Translations under genes and position numbers: made by a program | DNA from: Kwoniella bestiolae CBS 10118 | Lineage: Eukaryota > Basidiomycota > Tremellomycetes > Tremellales > Cryptococcaceae | DNA: 64,000 nt | Direction: 5' to 3' | Assembly: GCF_000512585.2 (NCBI RefSeq) | Contig: NC_089243.1 | Location: forward strand, 1-64,000 | Shown: positions 18,413 to 29,211 of the stretch, one piece after another | Layout of the letters: each line of letters opens with the position of its first letter | Numbering within the stretch: the stretch's first letter is position 1 | Notes under the pieces: generated by a model | Databases searched by the model: none | The model's input: only the letters and a program-made list of their open reading frames with translations | Told to the model about the DNA's origin: nothing

Positions 18413-21053
18413 TCACAGCTTCGCAGCTCTAGGTCGGCTCGCGTGCAATGACCCATCACCCTGCTCTTCCAAGAAGATCTGCGCCGCGTTCTCCGCAATG
18501 AGCAGGACAACACTCGTGGTATTGCTACCGATGTTGGAGGGGCAGATGGATAAATCTGGACGGGGTATTGGTCAGTGATTGCTGAGGACTGCTGAGATGA
18601 TCATCAAGTACAGATGGACTCACCCGCGACCTTCAAGCTCTGCACTCCATGAACATTCAACCTAGCATCGACAACGCCCTTCGCTTCCCGCTTTCTCATA
18701 GCGCAGGTCCCGATCGAGTGGTAAGCCGTCGCGACGTTCTCCCGGACATACTGCTCGATTGCTTTGTCATCCTCAGCGGAATAAGGGATCGTGTCCTCCT
18801 CGATTGGCTTGTCTGTTCTGTTGGGATCATCCGATGTTCTCAACCTTGCAGCGGACTTGGGATCGAATCGAGGGTGCGATTCAGGTTCTTCACCTTCGTA
18901 GAAGGGTAGTCGACGACAGAACTCTCGTTGTCTAGTTGGTGACATCAGCAACAGCATCACTATCAGCCCGACTAGATATGCTCACTTCTTGTAGTACCAC
19001 ACATGCACCGGTAGATCTTCCGGTCTAGTCAAGAACCCAGAGACAGCTCGAGGGGTAGCGAACGGATCACTACTTCTGATATGGACCGATCCTCTGGATG
19101 CGGGGTCTACAACGGGTTCAGCTAAGAACCCGACGTATAACTTGACCCACTCACAGTTATGGAAACCACCGATGCAAAAGTATTTCCCTTCAGGCGGTGG
19201 TCGATAGGAATAGAAGTAGGGGAGGATTACTGTAGCAGTGACCGTCAGTAGATCGAACATAGATAATTTCATATGCGCCCACCATTCGAGTAAAGCGGCT
19301 TGTCAGGCTTGTCCGCACCGATCCGCTTCCAGTACCTCTCAAACGCTGGTCCCATCGATGTGACCTCCTCCTGAGTCGGTCTTATCTTCATGCCAAAGTC
19401 AAACCCATTACTCGCTGCGATTCCCTTCCCCGTCCGGTCATACTCCTCGTCTATAGGCCCTTTCACGCTCTTCTCACCCCGGGCATATTGGTCAAAAGGC
19501 TCATAGTATCCTTCAGTCGCTCGGTACATGGGGCATATGAGCTGGTCAAGTGTATGTGAGTTTCAGCTTCAACAGTGATGCTCCCGCCGAACTCACCTGG
19601 TGATCGTCCAGATCATGCCCCACTCCCGGCAGATCCACCTTGACTTTTACGCCCGCAGCTCTCAAAACATCCGGGTTCCCAATGCCACTTCTCTCCAATA
19701 CGGCCGGCGAGCCCAACGCACCACAGGTCAGGATCACCGTTCTATGAGCTTTGACAATCTTGGTATACTTCTCGCGGGTGCCGAACGAAGCTGAAGGTTG
19801 GTTGTTCCCGATGACTTGTACTCCGATAGCTCTTGTGCCTTCAAACACCACTTTATCTATTGTCACCCCAGTTACAACGGTAAGGTTTCTAGTCCGACAA
19901 GGATGAAGGTACGCGTCTGCTACGTTGGATCGTTTGCCATCGGAGGTGATGAGTTTGGGCTGTGTCGCAAGTCAGAGTGATGGTAAGATGAATATCAGAG
20001 ATGGGACAGCTCACTTGTCGACCGACTGGAAGTTGTGTTCATTGTCAGTATGTTGTACCCATGATGCATGAAATAACGGTCGAATCGAGCGGTTCAACTC
20101 ACAGCCATGACCCGTTCTATACGTCGTGACGTTCTCACACTCCTCAGCCTCACGTAATACCAGTCTACAGGCTTTTGCGTATGCTTCGCCATAGGATACA
20201 GTGTGACTATGATACTATGTCATCATTCGTTGCTCTTCAAGTATCTTTACGCGAATACTCACCCTCCGCTTGATACATGAAAGACACCTTGATCACTGTG
20301 AGGCGAGCTTCCAGGTCGCTCTGGACTGAGGAACTTGATGGACTGCAATGAAAGTGTCAGCGCATGAAGGGTCGCCAATCAGTGACTCACTTTACGTATC
20401 AACGGTCCGAGATCTCTATAACTCCATCCAGGTTGTTGCCAGTCATCGAAGTCAGAAGCTGCCGGGGTATTGTACATCTACATCATGCAGGACAGTCAGA
20501 TCCGAACTGTATCATACGCATCAATCACTCACAAGCGTGTTGATGCTTGTCCCGCCTCTGTACACTTCACGATCAGCCGAGGCCCTCACCTAGACTACCC
20601 ATCACTCACCCCAAGATATTGCCAACAGGTATTCTTGGCTGACGTCCTCCAAGTTCCTTCTCCGGTTCGCAGTCGATCCATTTCACTGCGACACGATGTT
20701 ATCATGCTGTCTCCTCGAAAAAGTGTTGGACATAAACGCGACTCACGATACGGGTTCTGTTGGAAAAGCCAGAAAAGACTATCAAGGGGGCCTATGGTGT
20801 GATTCAGCCCATGTTCTTTGGGCTACTCGCCCACTCACGGTTCAACCGCTTCGCCTCCCTGTTATCTGGCCCTTGCTCGAGCACAAGTATCGATAGATCA
20901 GGTCGAGCCTCGGCTAAACGCGTTGCTATGACACACCCTGCCCCTCCACCTATACAAGCAAAAGTCAACTCGGCTTATCTTTCAACGGCTGATGTACTCA
21001 CCTCCGCATATGATCACATCTGCTTCGTCGGGACAGATATTTGCACTGCTCAT
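18413..21053 (-). CDS. GMC-family alcohol oxidase-like flavoenzyme with C-terminal AKL (peroxisomal)
   Basis: An FAD-dependent GMC oxidoreductase split into about a dozen exons. Exon 1 (ATG at 21053) gives DEADVIICGGG and exon 2 GGAGCVIATRL, together the GxGxxG dinucleotide fold, followed by LVLEQG. The second GMC signature lies in TCGALGSPAVLERSGIG. The segments KGILASN-like (KGIAASNGFDFGMKIRPT), YSAEDDKAIEQYVREN and DLSICPSNIGSNTTSVV resemble fungal methanol/alcohol oxidases (AA3_3). The His in AYHSIGTC and the Asn in PSNIGSNT form the catalytic pair. The last residues, RAAKL, end in the type-1 peroxisome targeting signal AKL. It should therefore oxidise an alcohol to an aldehyde with H2O2 release inside peroxisomes. 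The substrate (methanol or another alcohol) is not determined. Confidence 0.87.
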
Positions 21054-21413
21054 ACTGATCTACTTGGGGGAGATATGCTACTGTAGAGAGATCAACCATC
21101 GCAATAAGCTTAGCTATATATGTCTATACATATCTCACCTCAGTCACTTGATGTGACCAGTCTCGGCACAAGTATACTCCGGTCGATCAATGCGCCGATC
21201 ATTCCCATCCCCAACTTCTTCAAGGTCACGTACGTCCAGAATGAGGCTATCGTATGTTTAGTCATTGCGTGCGTAAGGTGCCAATTCCGTCCGATGAAGC
21301 AGAGATCACTTCTATCACTCGCAAGATCGGATCTCCAACTGCTCCTCGCTTGACTCAGACCCAATACATGTTTCTTCATACATAAGCAGCTACAATCTGC
21401 TCGTTACGAATAC
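21054..21413. other. Intergenic region, nothing recognised
   Basis: The alcohol oxidase 5' flank has a TATATATG tract (about 21115-21122). No gene is supported. Confidence 0.5.
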
Positions 21414-22148
21414 TCAAGCTTTGAGCACCACGATTGGTTCCCCTTGCTCTTCCTCCTCCGCAAGCTTCAGGTAGAGATCCGCGTGAGCATCACCGTTCAA
21501 GCCGGTATAGCAAGGCTTCCCCTCCGGAGTCCTCTGATCGCAGTAGTAAAACCTACAAGGATGTATCAGTGAGAGTTCTACCAACCACACAACTCACTTG
21601 GCAGGTCGAAGTGCCTCGGCTTTGGCAGCAGCTTGAATCCAGTGCGCCGAAGCAGACTTCCCGACACCCTGGGTGGCGAAGAACGGATTGACCAGAGTGT
21701 TGAACGCATTGCCAGTAAGGATAAAGGTGACCTTGTTGTTCTTCGCGTATGCGATCGAAGCGGCGCAATACGGTGTCATCGTATTGACATTGAACGATTT
21801 CACAAACTCATCCATGTTGGCGTTGAGAGGGTTGGTCGGGGTAGGCACGAGTGAACCGGCTGGGCATGTACCAATCAGCGGACGCTCCATCAAGAACTAA
21901 CCCCACGACTCACCATTATAAATCACCACATCGGGTGCTTTGCCCCATTGAGTCTCCACCTTGTCAAAGATTGGTTTGACAGAGCTGGGATCGTTCAGAT
22001 CCGCCGTGACATGAATAAAGTCGTCCGAGGTGTAGGTTCGTGGGGTTCGAGCGACTGTCGCCACTTTGTAACCAGCATGGTGGAACTTGGTAGCGGTAGG
22101 CTGTCCGATTCGAGGCCCAAGGCCGAAGATGAGTGCGATTTTAGACAT
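21414..22148 (-). CDS. Atypical SDR paralogue A
   Basis: A Rossmann-fold SDR relative that starts MSKIALIFGLGPRIGQ, so the glycine motif is GLGxxIG instead of TGxxxGIG. Exon 1 (22148-21914) carries VATVARTPR and HVTADLNDPSSV. Exon 2 encodes SFNVNTMTPY, LTGNAFNTL and GVGKSASAHWIQAAAKAEALRP. The last exon carries RFYYCDQRT and GDAHADLYLKLAEEEEQGEPIVVLKA. The catalytic Tyr of YxxxK appears to be replaced (GVGK). It has close paralogues at 22733-23481 and 26027-26758, with the same exon layout. The substrate is unknown; a non-classical reductase or a NAD(P)-binding regulator is possible. Confidence 0.85.
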
Positions 22149-22732
22149 GTTGTAAGTGGTGTAGCAGACGAGACATTGATTGCAGAGGTGTGTCGATAAT
22201 AAGCCGCAGCCTGACCTCCTTATATACCCGTCCAACCGCACGGTGGTGACCCTCGGTCTTTCAGGTATCAACCTGTTGACCTGCGGGCTTACTAAAGCAT
22301 ACGTGATGAGTGACAGTACTAGAGAACGGGGGATCTGACCGATTGCTGATTAAGATCTCGATTGCTTGATAAGCGTATTGATAAGATCAGCATAGAGCGA
22401 CCGGCGGTCAAGACTGTGTTGATTGCGGTCTCACCCGAGATCGATATGATCTGGGCTGCGAAATGCTATACAATGGGTCGGATGAAACTCGTCAGCATTG
22501 CGATCACATGAAGACCACACCAATTCATCGACTAGTGTTGATTCTTGACCTGCATGGATGGGAAAGATGGTTCATCAACATGGAATGTATCTCATTAACT
22601 ACGATAACTACAGAGTGTAGTCTTTCTGACATCCTGGCTAGCTGCATGTATCATCTCAGACCTCATTCCGTCAAAACGCGATATAAAGAATACATGGAAA
22701 AGCACTACCAATTGATCACTCTGCCCCTCTTA
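22149..22732. other. Intergenic region between SDR paralogues A and B
   Basis: This 584-bp spacer holds the promoter of paralogue A. A TATATA stretch near 22222 lies about 75 bp upstream of its start. No other gene is recognised. Confidence 0.5.
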
Positions 22733-23481
22733 TTACGCTTGAAAGAGCACCAACGGATCTCTCTGCTCTGGGTCCGCCGCGAGCTTCATTATAACATTCG
22801 CATGTGCTTCACCGCTGATGCCGCCACCGGCTGGTCCACCTTGCTGATTACGTTCATCGAGGTAGTAAAATCTGCGCGAGAACAGCTTGGTCAGAAACAG
22901 CTGGATGGGTCCCGAATGAACCGAACTCACCTGGCAGGTCTAAGAGCTTCACTCTTCGCTGCAGCCTGAACCCAATGCGCAGTGGCCGCTTTACCTACAC
23001 CCGCAGTCGCAAGAGGAAGCATGATCATGCTATTGAGGGCGTTGCCGGTGTAGAAGAAGGCTACTTGATGGTCTCGCTGGTACACTAAGGCCGCGGCGGC
23101 GTAGGCTGATGTGGTGTTGACATTGAAGACGTTGATGAACTCGTATATCGGAGCGGACAGTGGATTTTCCCCAGTATAGCACATCGCAGCGGCTGCGATT
23201 GGAATCGGAGTAAGCTTCAGGACCTTCACAGTGATACACACACACACACCATTATACAGGACGAGGCTTGGAGAGCCCCATTTTTGCTGCACTTGATCGA
23301 AGACAGGCTCGACGGTTGAGGGATCTTGAAAATCCGCTGTCAGATGTATAGTACCCTCCTCTGATGCTATTCGAGGTGTTCGAGACACAGTAGCGACTTT
23401 GTAACCAGCTGAAAGCAGCCTATCAGCGGTAGGCTGTCCGATGTGGGGACCAAGCCCGAGGATAAGTGCGATCTTTGACAT
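22733..23481 (-). CDS. Atypical SDR paralogue B
   Basis: A paralogue of the genes at 21414 and 26027. Start MSKIALILGLGPHIGQ at 23481; an in-frame Met five codons upstream is not used by the paralogues. Conserved blocks: VATVSRTPR, HLTADFQDPSTVEPVFDQVQQKWG, FNVNTTSAYAAAALVY, FFYTGNALNS, GVGKAATAHWVQAAAKSEALRPAR, RFYYLDERN and a stop after LVLFQA. The Tyr of YxxxK is again absent. The intron between YNG and the following exon contains a CA repeat (about 23231-23249). Local duplication explains the relationship. Confidence 0.85.
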
Positions 23482-23879
23482 GTTTAAGAGAATCAACCTT
23501 TGTGTTTGGTCGTGTGAGAGTCTGTTGGAGACAGAAATGCGACCGTCGTTGTGATTATATAGTGTACATCACTGACAAAGTACGCTACAACGCTCGTCAC
23601 CGATTACAAGTCGCAACACCCATTGATAAGATAGATGCCCGACGGCTTGATGAGTAAGGTCGATCACATCGCCGTATCAATGATTGATAAGCAACTAGGT
23701 CGTTCAAGCCCGACGGACAGTATGCGGTGTACGCGAATGCCATCGTGAGGAGAAGTAGCCATTCGTGCATGCTGCATAGACGAGGAAAGAAAAAAATCAA
23801 GAGATACCTCACTATGGTAGGTTGCGTATCAAACAGGGCTCCCGCCGACCCACACTGCCCTCCCAAAATTGGCACATGA
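23482..23879. other. Intergenic region, nothing recognised
   Basis: This is the 5' flank of SDR paralogue B; a TATATAG element near 23558 could be its TATA box. No gene is seen. Confidence 0.45.
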
Positions 23880-25262
23880 TCAACCCGAGTTTTCGGTGCC
23901 GTTTGAAGCTCGCCTCACGTTTGCCGCCTCATTTTCGTCAAGCCAGAGATTGTCTTCAATTCTGACATCGTCGCCGTCAAATTCGGACGGGACGTAGGTA
24001 GATAGATCTACGGGAAAGACCTCCATGCAGAACGAATTCGTAGCTGAGAGCTTGTGATACGAATGAATCCCGAAAGCGTTGCTGATGGGATCTTTCGTTT
24101 GTTGGAACTTGAATCCTTCTTCTTCGAGTCGTTCTCTCTCCTGTTGTGTCAGCTTTGCGTAAGGCCTGTCGGGGTCCTTCACATTATCCATCTCATTAAA
24201 CGTGGTGCTCTCAGGAAGGTACTTGAGCGACAGATTGGACGAGACCCCTTTGCCCTCTTTCCTAAGGCAGGACGCCCCGACACCCTTTTGATCACCTAAA
24301 CGCCTCCTCGACTGACCTTCGTCTAAATCATACCAGGTGATTGAATTCTGCCAGGAAGTGAGGTATGCATATCATTCACTGGATTCAGGAATCCATGAGT
24401 AAGGCTGGCAGTCAGCTTTGAAAGTGATACTTTTAAGGTTGCTAAACGCATCGCCCGTGATAAGTTGTTCCCTGATATCCTTTGGAAGATCTTGAAAGCT
24501 AAACACACTCCTGTTATTGTAGGTCACGCTCACTTGGCGATCATCGAATCGATCTCCTACTGGAGAGCGCAAGACCCCTCGAATTAGTAGATCGGGGGAG
24601 ATGACCTCAAAGCAACTGTCTAAGGCGCATTGAGTGAGGTTTCCATGAGACCCTTTCGATTTCATCTCCGCATGTAGTGTCTCCATGGTCTCCCTCATTA
24701 TGGTCATATCGAAAAGCTCGGAGGGCCGATGATCTCGAAGGAGATTGGTAGCAGAAGAATCAGAGTCATCCGCTAGTAGTATGACGTGCGGCTTTGACAC
24801 GTATACCCTTCGTTCCGGGGATCGAGAGGGTTGTAAGTGACGAAGGCTAACGTATTGATCATCAGATATCTTATGAGGTTGTGTCAGTGGAGCCGGTGTC
24901 GCGCAACTAGTAAGGATCTTGGCCCGATAGCGGAAGTACTCATTGGCAGTCGATCTTGATGTGGCCGAATGACGCTCAACCTTCTCCCCATTCGTCGTCG
25001 TGGGGTCGGTCAGTCGGTTGAGCTTCTTCTGCCATCCCGATAAAATCTCACTTTCAGTACCCGCTCCGAAATCATGGCAAGCTGAGGTACTTGTATTCAT
25101 ACCAAAGCCGGCTTCTTTAATTAGTTTGAGGTCATTGTCTAATTGCTCCTGACAGCTCCGAGTGGCAACATATTCCTCTACCCATCGAGACGCTCTGTTC
25201 TCATCCGAGTCTTCCCGATTAAGGCGAGAGATAATACGGATTGCATTACGTCGAGGTGACAT
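23880..25262 (-). CDS. Hypothetical protein, 441 residues
   Basis: Exon 1 (25262-24380) and exon 2 (24322-23880), joined across a 57-nt intron with GTGAAT donor and TTTAG acceptor, give 442 codons in frame. I do not recognise a family. The N-terminus is basic (SPRRNAIRIISRLNRE). The centre is polar, and a segment around residues 195-290 has alternating hydrophobics (CFEVISPDLLIRGVL, RQVSVTYNNRSVFSF). The C-terminal exon is charged (LTQQERERLEEEGFKF, FDGDDVRIEDNLWLDENEAANVRR). No signal peptide, transmembrane helix or catalytic motif is obvious. It interrupts the run of SDR paralogues. Confidence 0.65.
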
Positions 25263-26026
25263 TGTAGGCTTGATGATGATGTGAATCTATGATTGGCCAA
25301 CAGCGTAGTGTGGTTGGGTCGTCGAAATACAGAATAAATCTACGAGAGAGACCGAATACGACAAGATTCCGCCCCTTTATACGGAATGAGACAAACCTGA
25401 CACCATATCGCCCTGACCTAAGTGAGACAAAAAGGCAACTGGTAGAAGGCATCTCCTGAAGGCAAAGCACACCAAGGATCTCACATTTAGGAGTGCTGAA
25501 AGACGTACAAGAGTTACCGTCCTTTGACAGAGATCCCTTGTAGGCTCCTCCCTGTATGTAAGGATGGAAGATGTCTGAAGAGGCCATGCCCGGTCATACG
25601 TCATCATCGAATCAAGGGTAACCAGATTCGACTTTGACCTCATCGATCGAGCGGAGACTTAGAGGGTAGCGATATCAGCCGTCACACCGGGATGAGATCC
25701 TGTAATGGTGGCACGTGATAGCTATTGCATTTCCTCAATCACCTCTGTAGCGAAGGCATCACCCTTGTTAGTCGTCGCGATTCAAGATGCATAGATCTTG
25801 TGGGGATTCAGAAACGGAGTGGCAGATGATATCTCGCATAGTTTCGCTGATTCGCTTATTGCAAACGCTGATAGCATACATGATCCACAGTTTCCATGCT
25901 GTCTTACCACGAGCCGGATCCGTCCCGCTCAGGAAACACTCCTCTGATCAGTTAGATTACATATCAGGGATCTATCATTACATGGAAGTATCAAATCCTT
26001 GAGTGACTCGTATTTGCAGTTCTCTT
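25263..26026. other. Intergenic region, nothing recognised
   Basis: This 764-bp stretch has short open frames on both strands with no conserved features. It includes the promoter of the 441-residue protein gene. Confidence 0.5.
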
Positions 26027-26758
26027 TTACGCCTTGAAGACCACAATTGGCTCCCCTTGCTCTTTCTGCTCCGCCAACTTCAGGAACAGGTCGGCATGTG
26101 CTTCCCCATTCACCGCATTACCTGCTGGTGCACCCGCCTGATTACGTTGGTCGATATAGTAGAATCTGCGAGGGAGGTCAGCATAATGCCACTGGACAAA
26201 CTCTCCCCACTCACCTGGCAGGTCTGAGCTGCTCGCTCTTGGCTGCAGCCTCGATCCAGTGTGCGCTTGCGGTCTTCCCCACACCCAGGGTGACCAAAGT
26301 GGGCATGACCGTCGTGTTGAGAGCATTACCGGTGTAGAAGAATGCCACTTGATTGTTGCGCTTGTATGACGCAGACGCTGCCGCATAGGCGGAGATGGTG
26401 TTTGCGCTGAGAGTTTTCGTAAACTCGTTGATAGGAGCAGATAGCGGATTGCCACCGGTTGGATACATGCCGTAGGCTGAAGGGACTTCAGCTTTATGTA
26501 CATATATCATCAATTCATTGGCTCACCGTTATACACGACCACACTAGGTGCTCCCCATCGTTGTTGCACCTGATCAAATATAGGCTCGATGGTTGAAGGG
26601 TCCTGCAAGTCGGCCGTCAGGTGGACGAGATCGTCGTCGGAAGTGGTTTGAGGTGTTCGAGATACGGTAGCGACTTTGTACCCTGCTGAGAGGAACTTTT
26701 TGGCGCTCGCTTGACCGATTCGCGCGCCTGAGCCGAAGATTACCGCGATTTTGGACAT
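26027..26758 (-). CDS. Atypical SDR paralogue C
   Basis: The third member of the local family. Start MSKIAVIFGSGARIGQ at 26758, as in the paralogues. Then VATVSRTPQ, HLTADLQDPSTIEPIFDQVQQRWG, an intron after VVYN(G), KTLSANTISAYAAASASY, FFYTGNALNT, GVGKTASAHWIEAAAKSEQLRP, RFYYIDQRNQAGAPAG and the end IVVFKA. The Tyr of YxxxK is absent. It is closer to paralogue B than to A in the N-terminal block, which suggests B/C shared a later duplication (inference from eye alignment). Confidence 0.85.
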
Positions 26759-27211
26759 TTTGCTATTCGTGATCAGTGGGGGATAAATGACAGAGGTCTT
26801 TGAGATGAGTTCGAAAGAGAGTCTTTGTGTTGTCTGTTGGACAGTCTGACGATGTACATTTTTTCTCACCCATCAGCGTATTTATATGCTCAAAATGGTC
26901 ACAGTCAGTTATAAAGCTGCTTACAAACCTTGAAGGCGACATTGATAATACCATTACGTCAAATTCCCGACGGAAACACATCGTTAAAGTTACTGACAGA
27001 AGGATGAGTCATCACCAAGATAAGATTACACATTGGAAAGATTGAGACATGCAGGGGAATGCAGATGATCGTTGGAGAATGGTCAAAAGCACGTGAAGTG
27101 CAAACCTTCAAACAATCTCTCAGTACACATCTCCGCTTACCAAGCACAAAGCACCATGCATTTTCGGATTACAATTTACAACATCGTCCATTCTGTGCCT
27201 CCACCCTTGCT
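26759..27211. other. Intergenic region, nothing recognised
   Basis: This is the 5' flank of paralogue C; a TATTTATA element near 26878 is a possible TATA box. The remainder shows no gene. Confidence 0.45.
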
Positions 27212-28682
27212 CTATGCTGCAATGACCGATCGAGAGGTCGTGGTTATCTGATTGTGACGGGTATCTGTCTGTTCATCGTCTTTCGTTTGTTTAGAGGTAC
27301 GGAGTGTCTTCTCCTCGTCAATATTTCTAGATCGCTTAGTCGAAACCTCCTCCTTCACCTCGATCTCTGGCTCACGGCCACGCTTGACGCCTACAACTGG
27401 CTGATCCGGAGTATCTGCTAATCGAGCGACTAACTTGTATCCGCCCTGGACTCGTCCGTGCCGTAGATCCTCCAAGCCCTTTTCTATTCCGTATAAACCT
27501 CCTTCGACGAGACGTATCCGAGCAGGGGTCAGCAGCTTGTTCTGCAGAAGCTGGTCAAACCGATGCAGCAAGGCTTCACTATATTCGGGATGACCGTAGA
27601 AAGTGGTTGAAAAGCTAATACGTAATGTGTCAACTTTCCGAACGCTGTCTGTCGAGTCCAGAGCTTCCTTGGGCGATCCAGCTAAAGGTACCAGTCTGGA
27701 TGGTGCTTCCTCGTCCGTGACCGGTGTTAAACCCCACTTCTTCCGCCAAGCTGATGAGCCTTGTAGTACCTGATGGCATAGCGTGGCTGTTGTGCTGCCG
27801 ACGTTGTCAATGGCGATTTTTACCTGTTCAATCTCCCCTATCAGTCCTCAATATTCTTCCTGATATACCGCTACAAGCTCACATGATCATCCGTCTCCTC
27901 CCTGATCTTGTCTACCAGCTCAACAGGATCCGACCACCTATCCAGGACCACATCCGCTCCTAAAGACTTGATATATTCATGATTCACAGGCGAGGCAGAG
28001 CAGATTATTCGATATCCCAGTATTGTGGCCAGCTCGATGAGATACACCCCTGTTATTCCCGAACCACCCCATATCAACATCCAAGGGGCATCACTCTTTC
28101 GCTCTTTCTTCTGGGTAACTGAAAGCGAGTCCAGTGGGATCCCTAAAGTCTTGAACAGAGCCACTCCAGCGGTGATCAGGCCAGTGCCGAGAGTTGCAGC
28201 TTCTTCATCCGCCAAATGATCCGGGGTGTGGCCCACTTCCGACGCTGCATGGACGGAGTATTCCTGGAATGCGCCTGTATGCGATGCGGACGAGTTGGCA
28301 CAGAACCACACCTGCGAGGGTGATATGTCAGCGAGAAGAACCTCAATGTGCTCTGGGAAGCCGAGTAACTCACCCGGTCACCCGGTTTGAACACTTTCAC
28401 CTCACTACCCACACCGACAATCTCTCCAGCTCCGTCTCTGCCCATGACCTTGGCTTCTTCACCTATGCCATACTTGGAAGCTACTCCCTGCCAGTCGAAC
28501 GGATTCAGCGCCACGTAAGAAGTTTTGATGAGAACTTGATGATCACCTAGCGTCGGGAGGGAGTGTGAGTGTGATAGTTGCCATGGACTCTGCCCTTTCG
28601 GAGGAATACGAGCGAGCAGAGCACGATGCACCGAGCGGCGAGGATGGGTGTGATGTGGCTTCGGAGCTTGAACGGTGCTCAT
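27212..28682 (-). CDS. Medium-chain reductase (zinc-free MDR / trans-enoyl reductase-like) with charged C-terminal tail
   Basis: An NAD(P)H-dependent medium-chain dehydrogenase/reductase. The first exon has VLIKTSYVALNPFDWQG and GRDGAGEIVGVGSEVKVFKPGDRV, the GroES-like half without zinc ligands. The second has DEEAATLGTGLITAG, then WGGSGITGVYLIELATILGY (nucleotide-binding) and SLGADVVLDR. The third carries the C-terminal GroES strand region (GGLYGIEKGLEDLRHGRVQGGYKLV). Fungal toxD-type enoyl reductases share these features. About 55 residues of tail follow, rich in Lys/Arg and Glu/Asp (KRGREPEIE, TKRSRN), resembling a bipartite nuclear signal and unusual for the family. The start MSTVQ at 28682 is chosen; a Met 18 codons upstream is also open. 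Confidence 0.85.
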
Positions 28683-29211
28683 TTTGTGAGGTCTTCGAGA
28701 GGTAACACGATGTGAAGTGTTATGGATTTTACACAAATTTTAGATTCTTTTGATGCTGCAAGATACCATACATCTTGTAACCTCCAGTATACCGACTCCA
28801 TGATGCTTGGTAATCTCCCTATCAGCGTAGGAAGTGATCAGCCAGACCTAGATGGCATAACCGAATCGAATCGTCACATCCAGATAGATCCGCCATTGCG
28901 ATAGATCGCGTCATCTTCGGTCGAATCCGAGACTCACCATTCGGCCGTCATTGTATGTGATATCTTCTGGGGCATGTTGCCAGTTGACAGAGTGGATTTC
29001 GTGTTAAGGGGCATGCATATGTTGCATGCTTGGAAGGTCCTTACAATCTCACGTCAACGCTGCGAGAGCAAGCCGAGGGACCCTGTCGCCATGTCAAGTT
29101 CGCTCACAAAGCTCAACCAGCATTTATCCGAGACCCAGATGTAAGCAGTGTCTCGTTGATGACCCAAGATATGCATTTCTCTTACATCTATGGAAGACAT
29201 CTACAACGTAT
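28683..29211. other. Intergenic region, nothing recognised
   Basis: This is the reductase 5' flank and the monooxygenase 3' flank. No gene or known motif is seen. Confidence 0.5.

Noticed and set aside
25263..25643. Two overlapping minus-strand frames upstream of the 441-residue gene
   Set aside because: They have no conserved segments, no splice link to the gene and ordinary intergenic composition.
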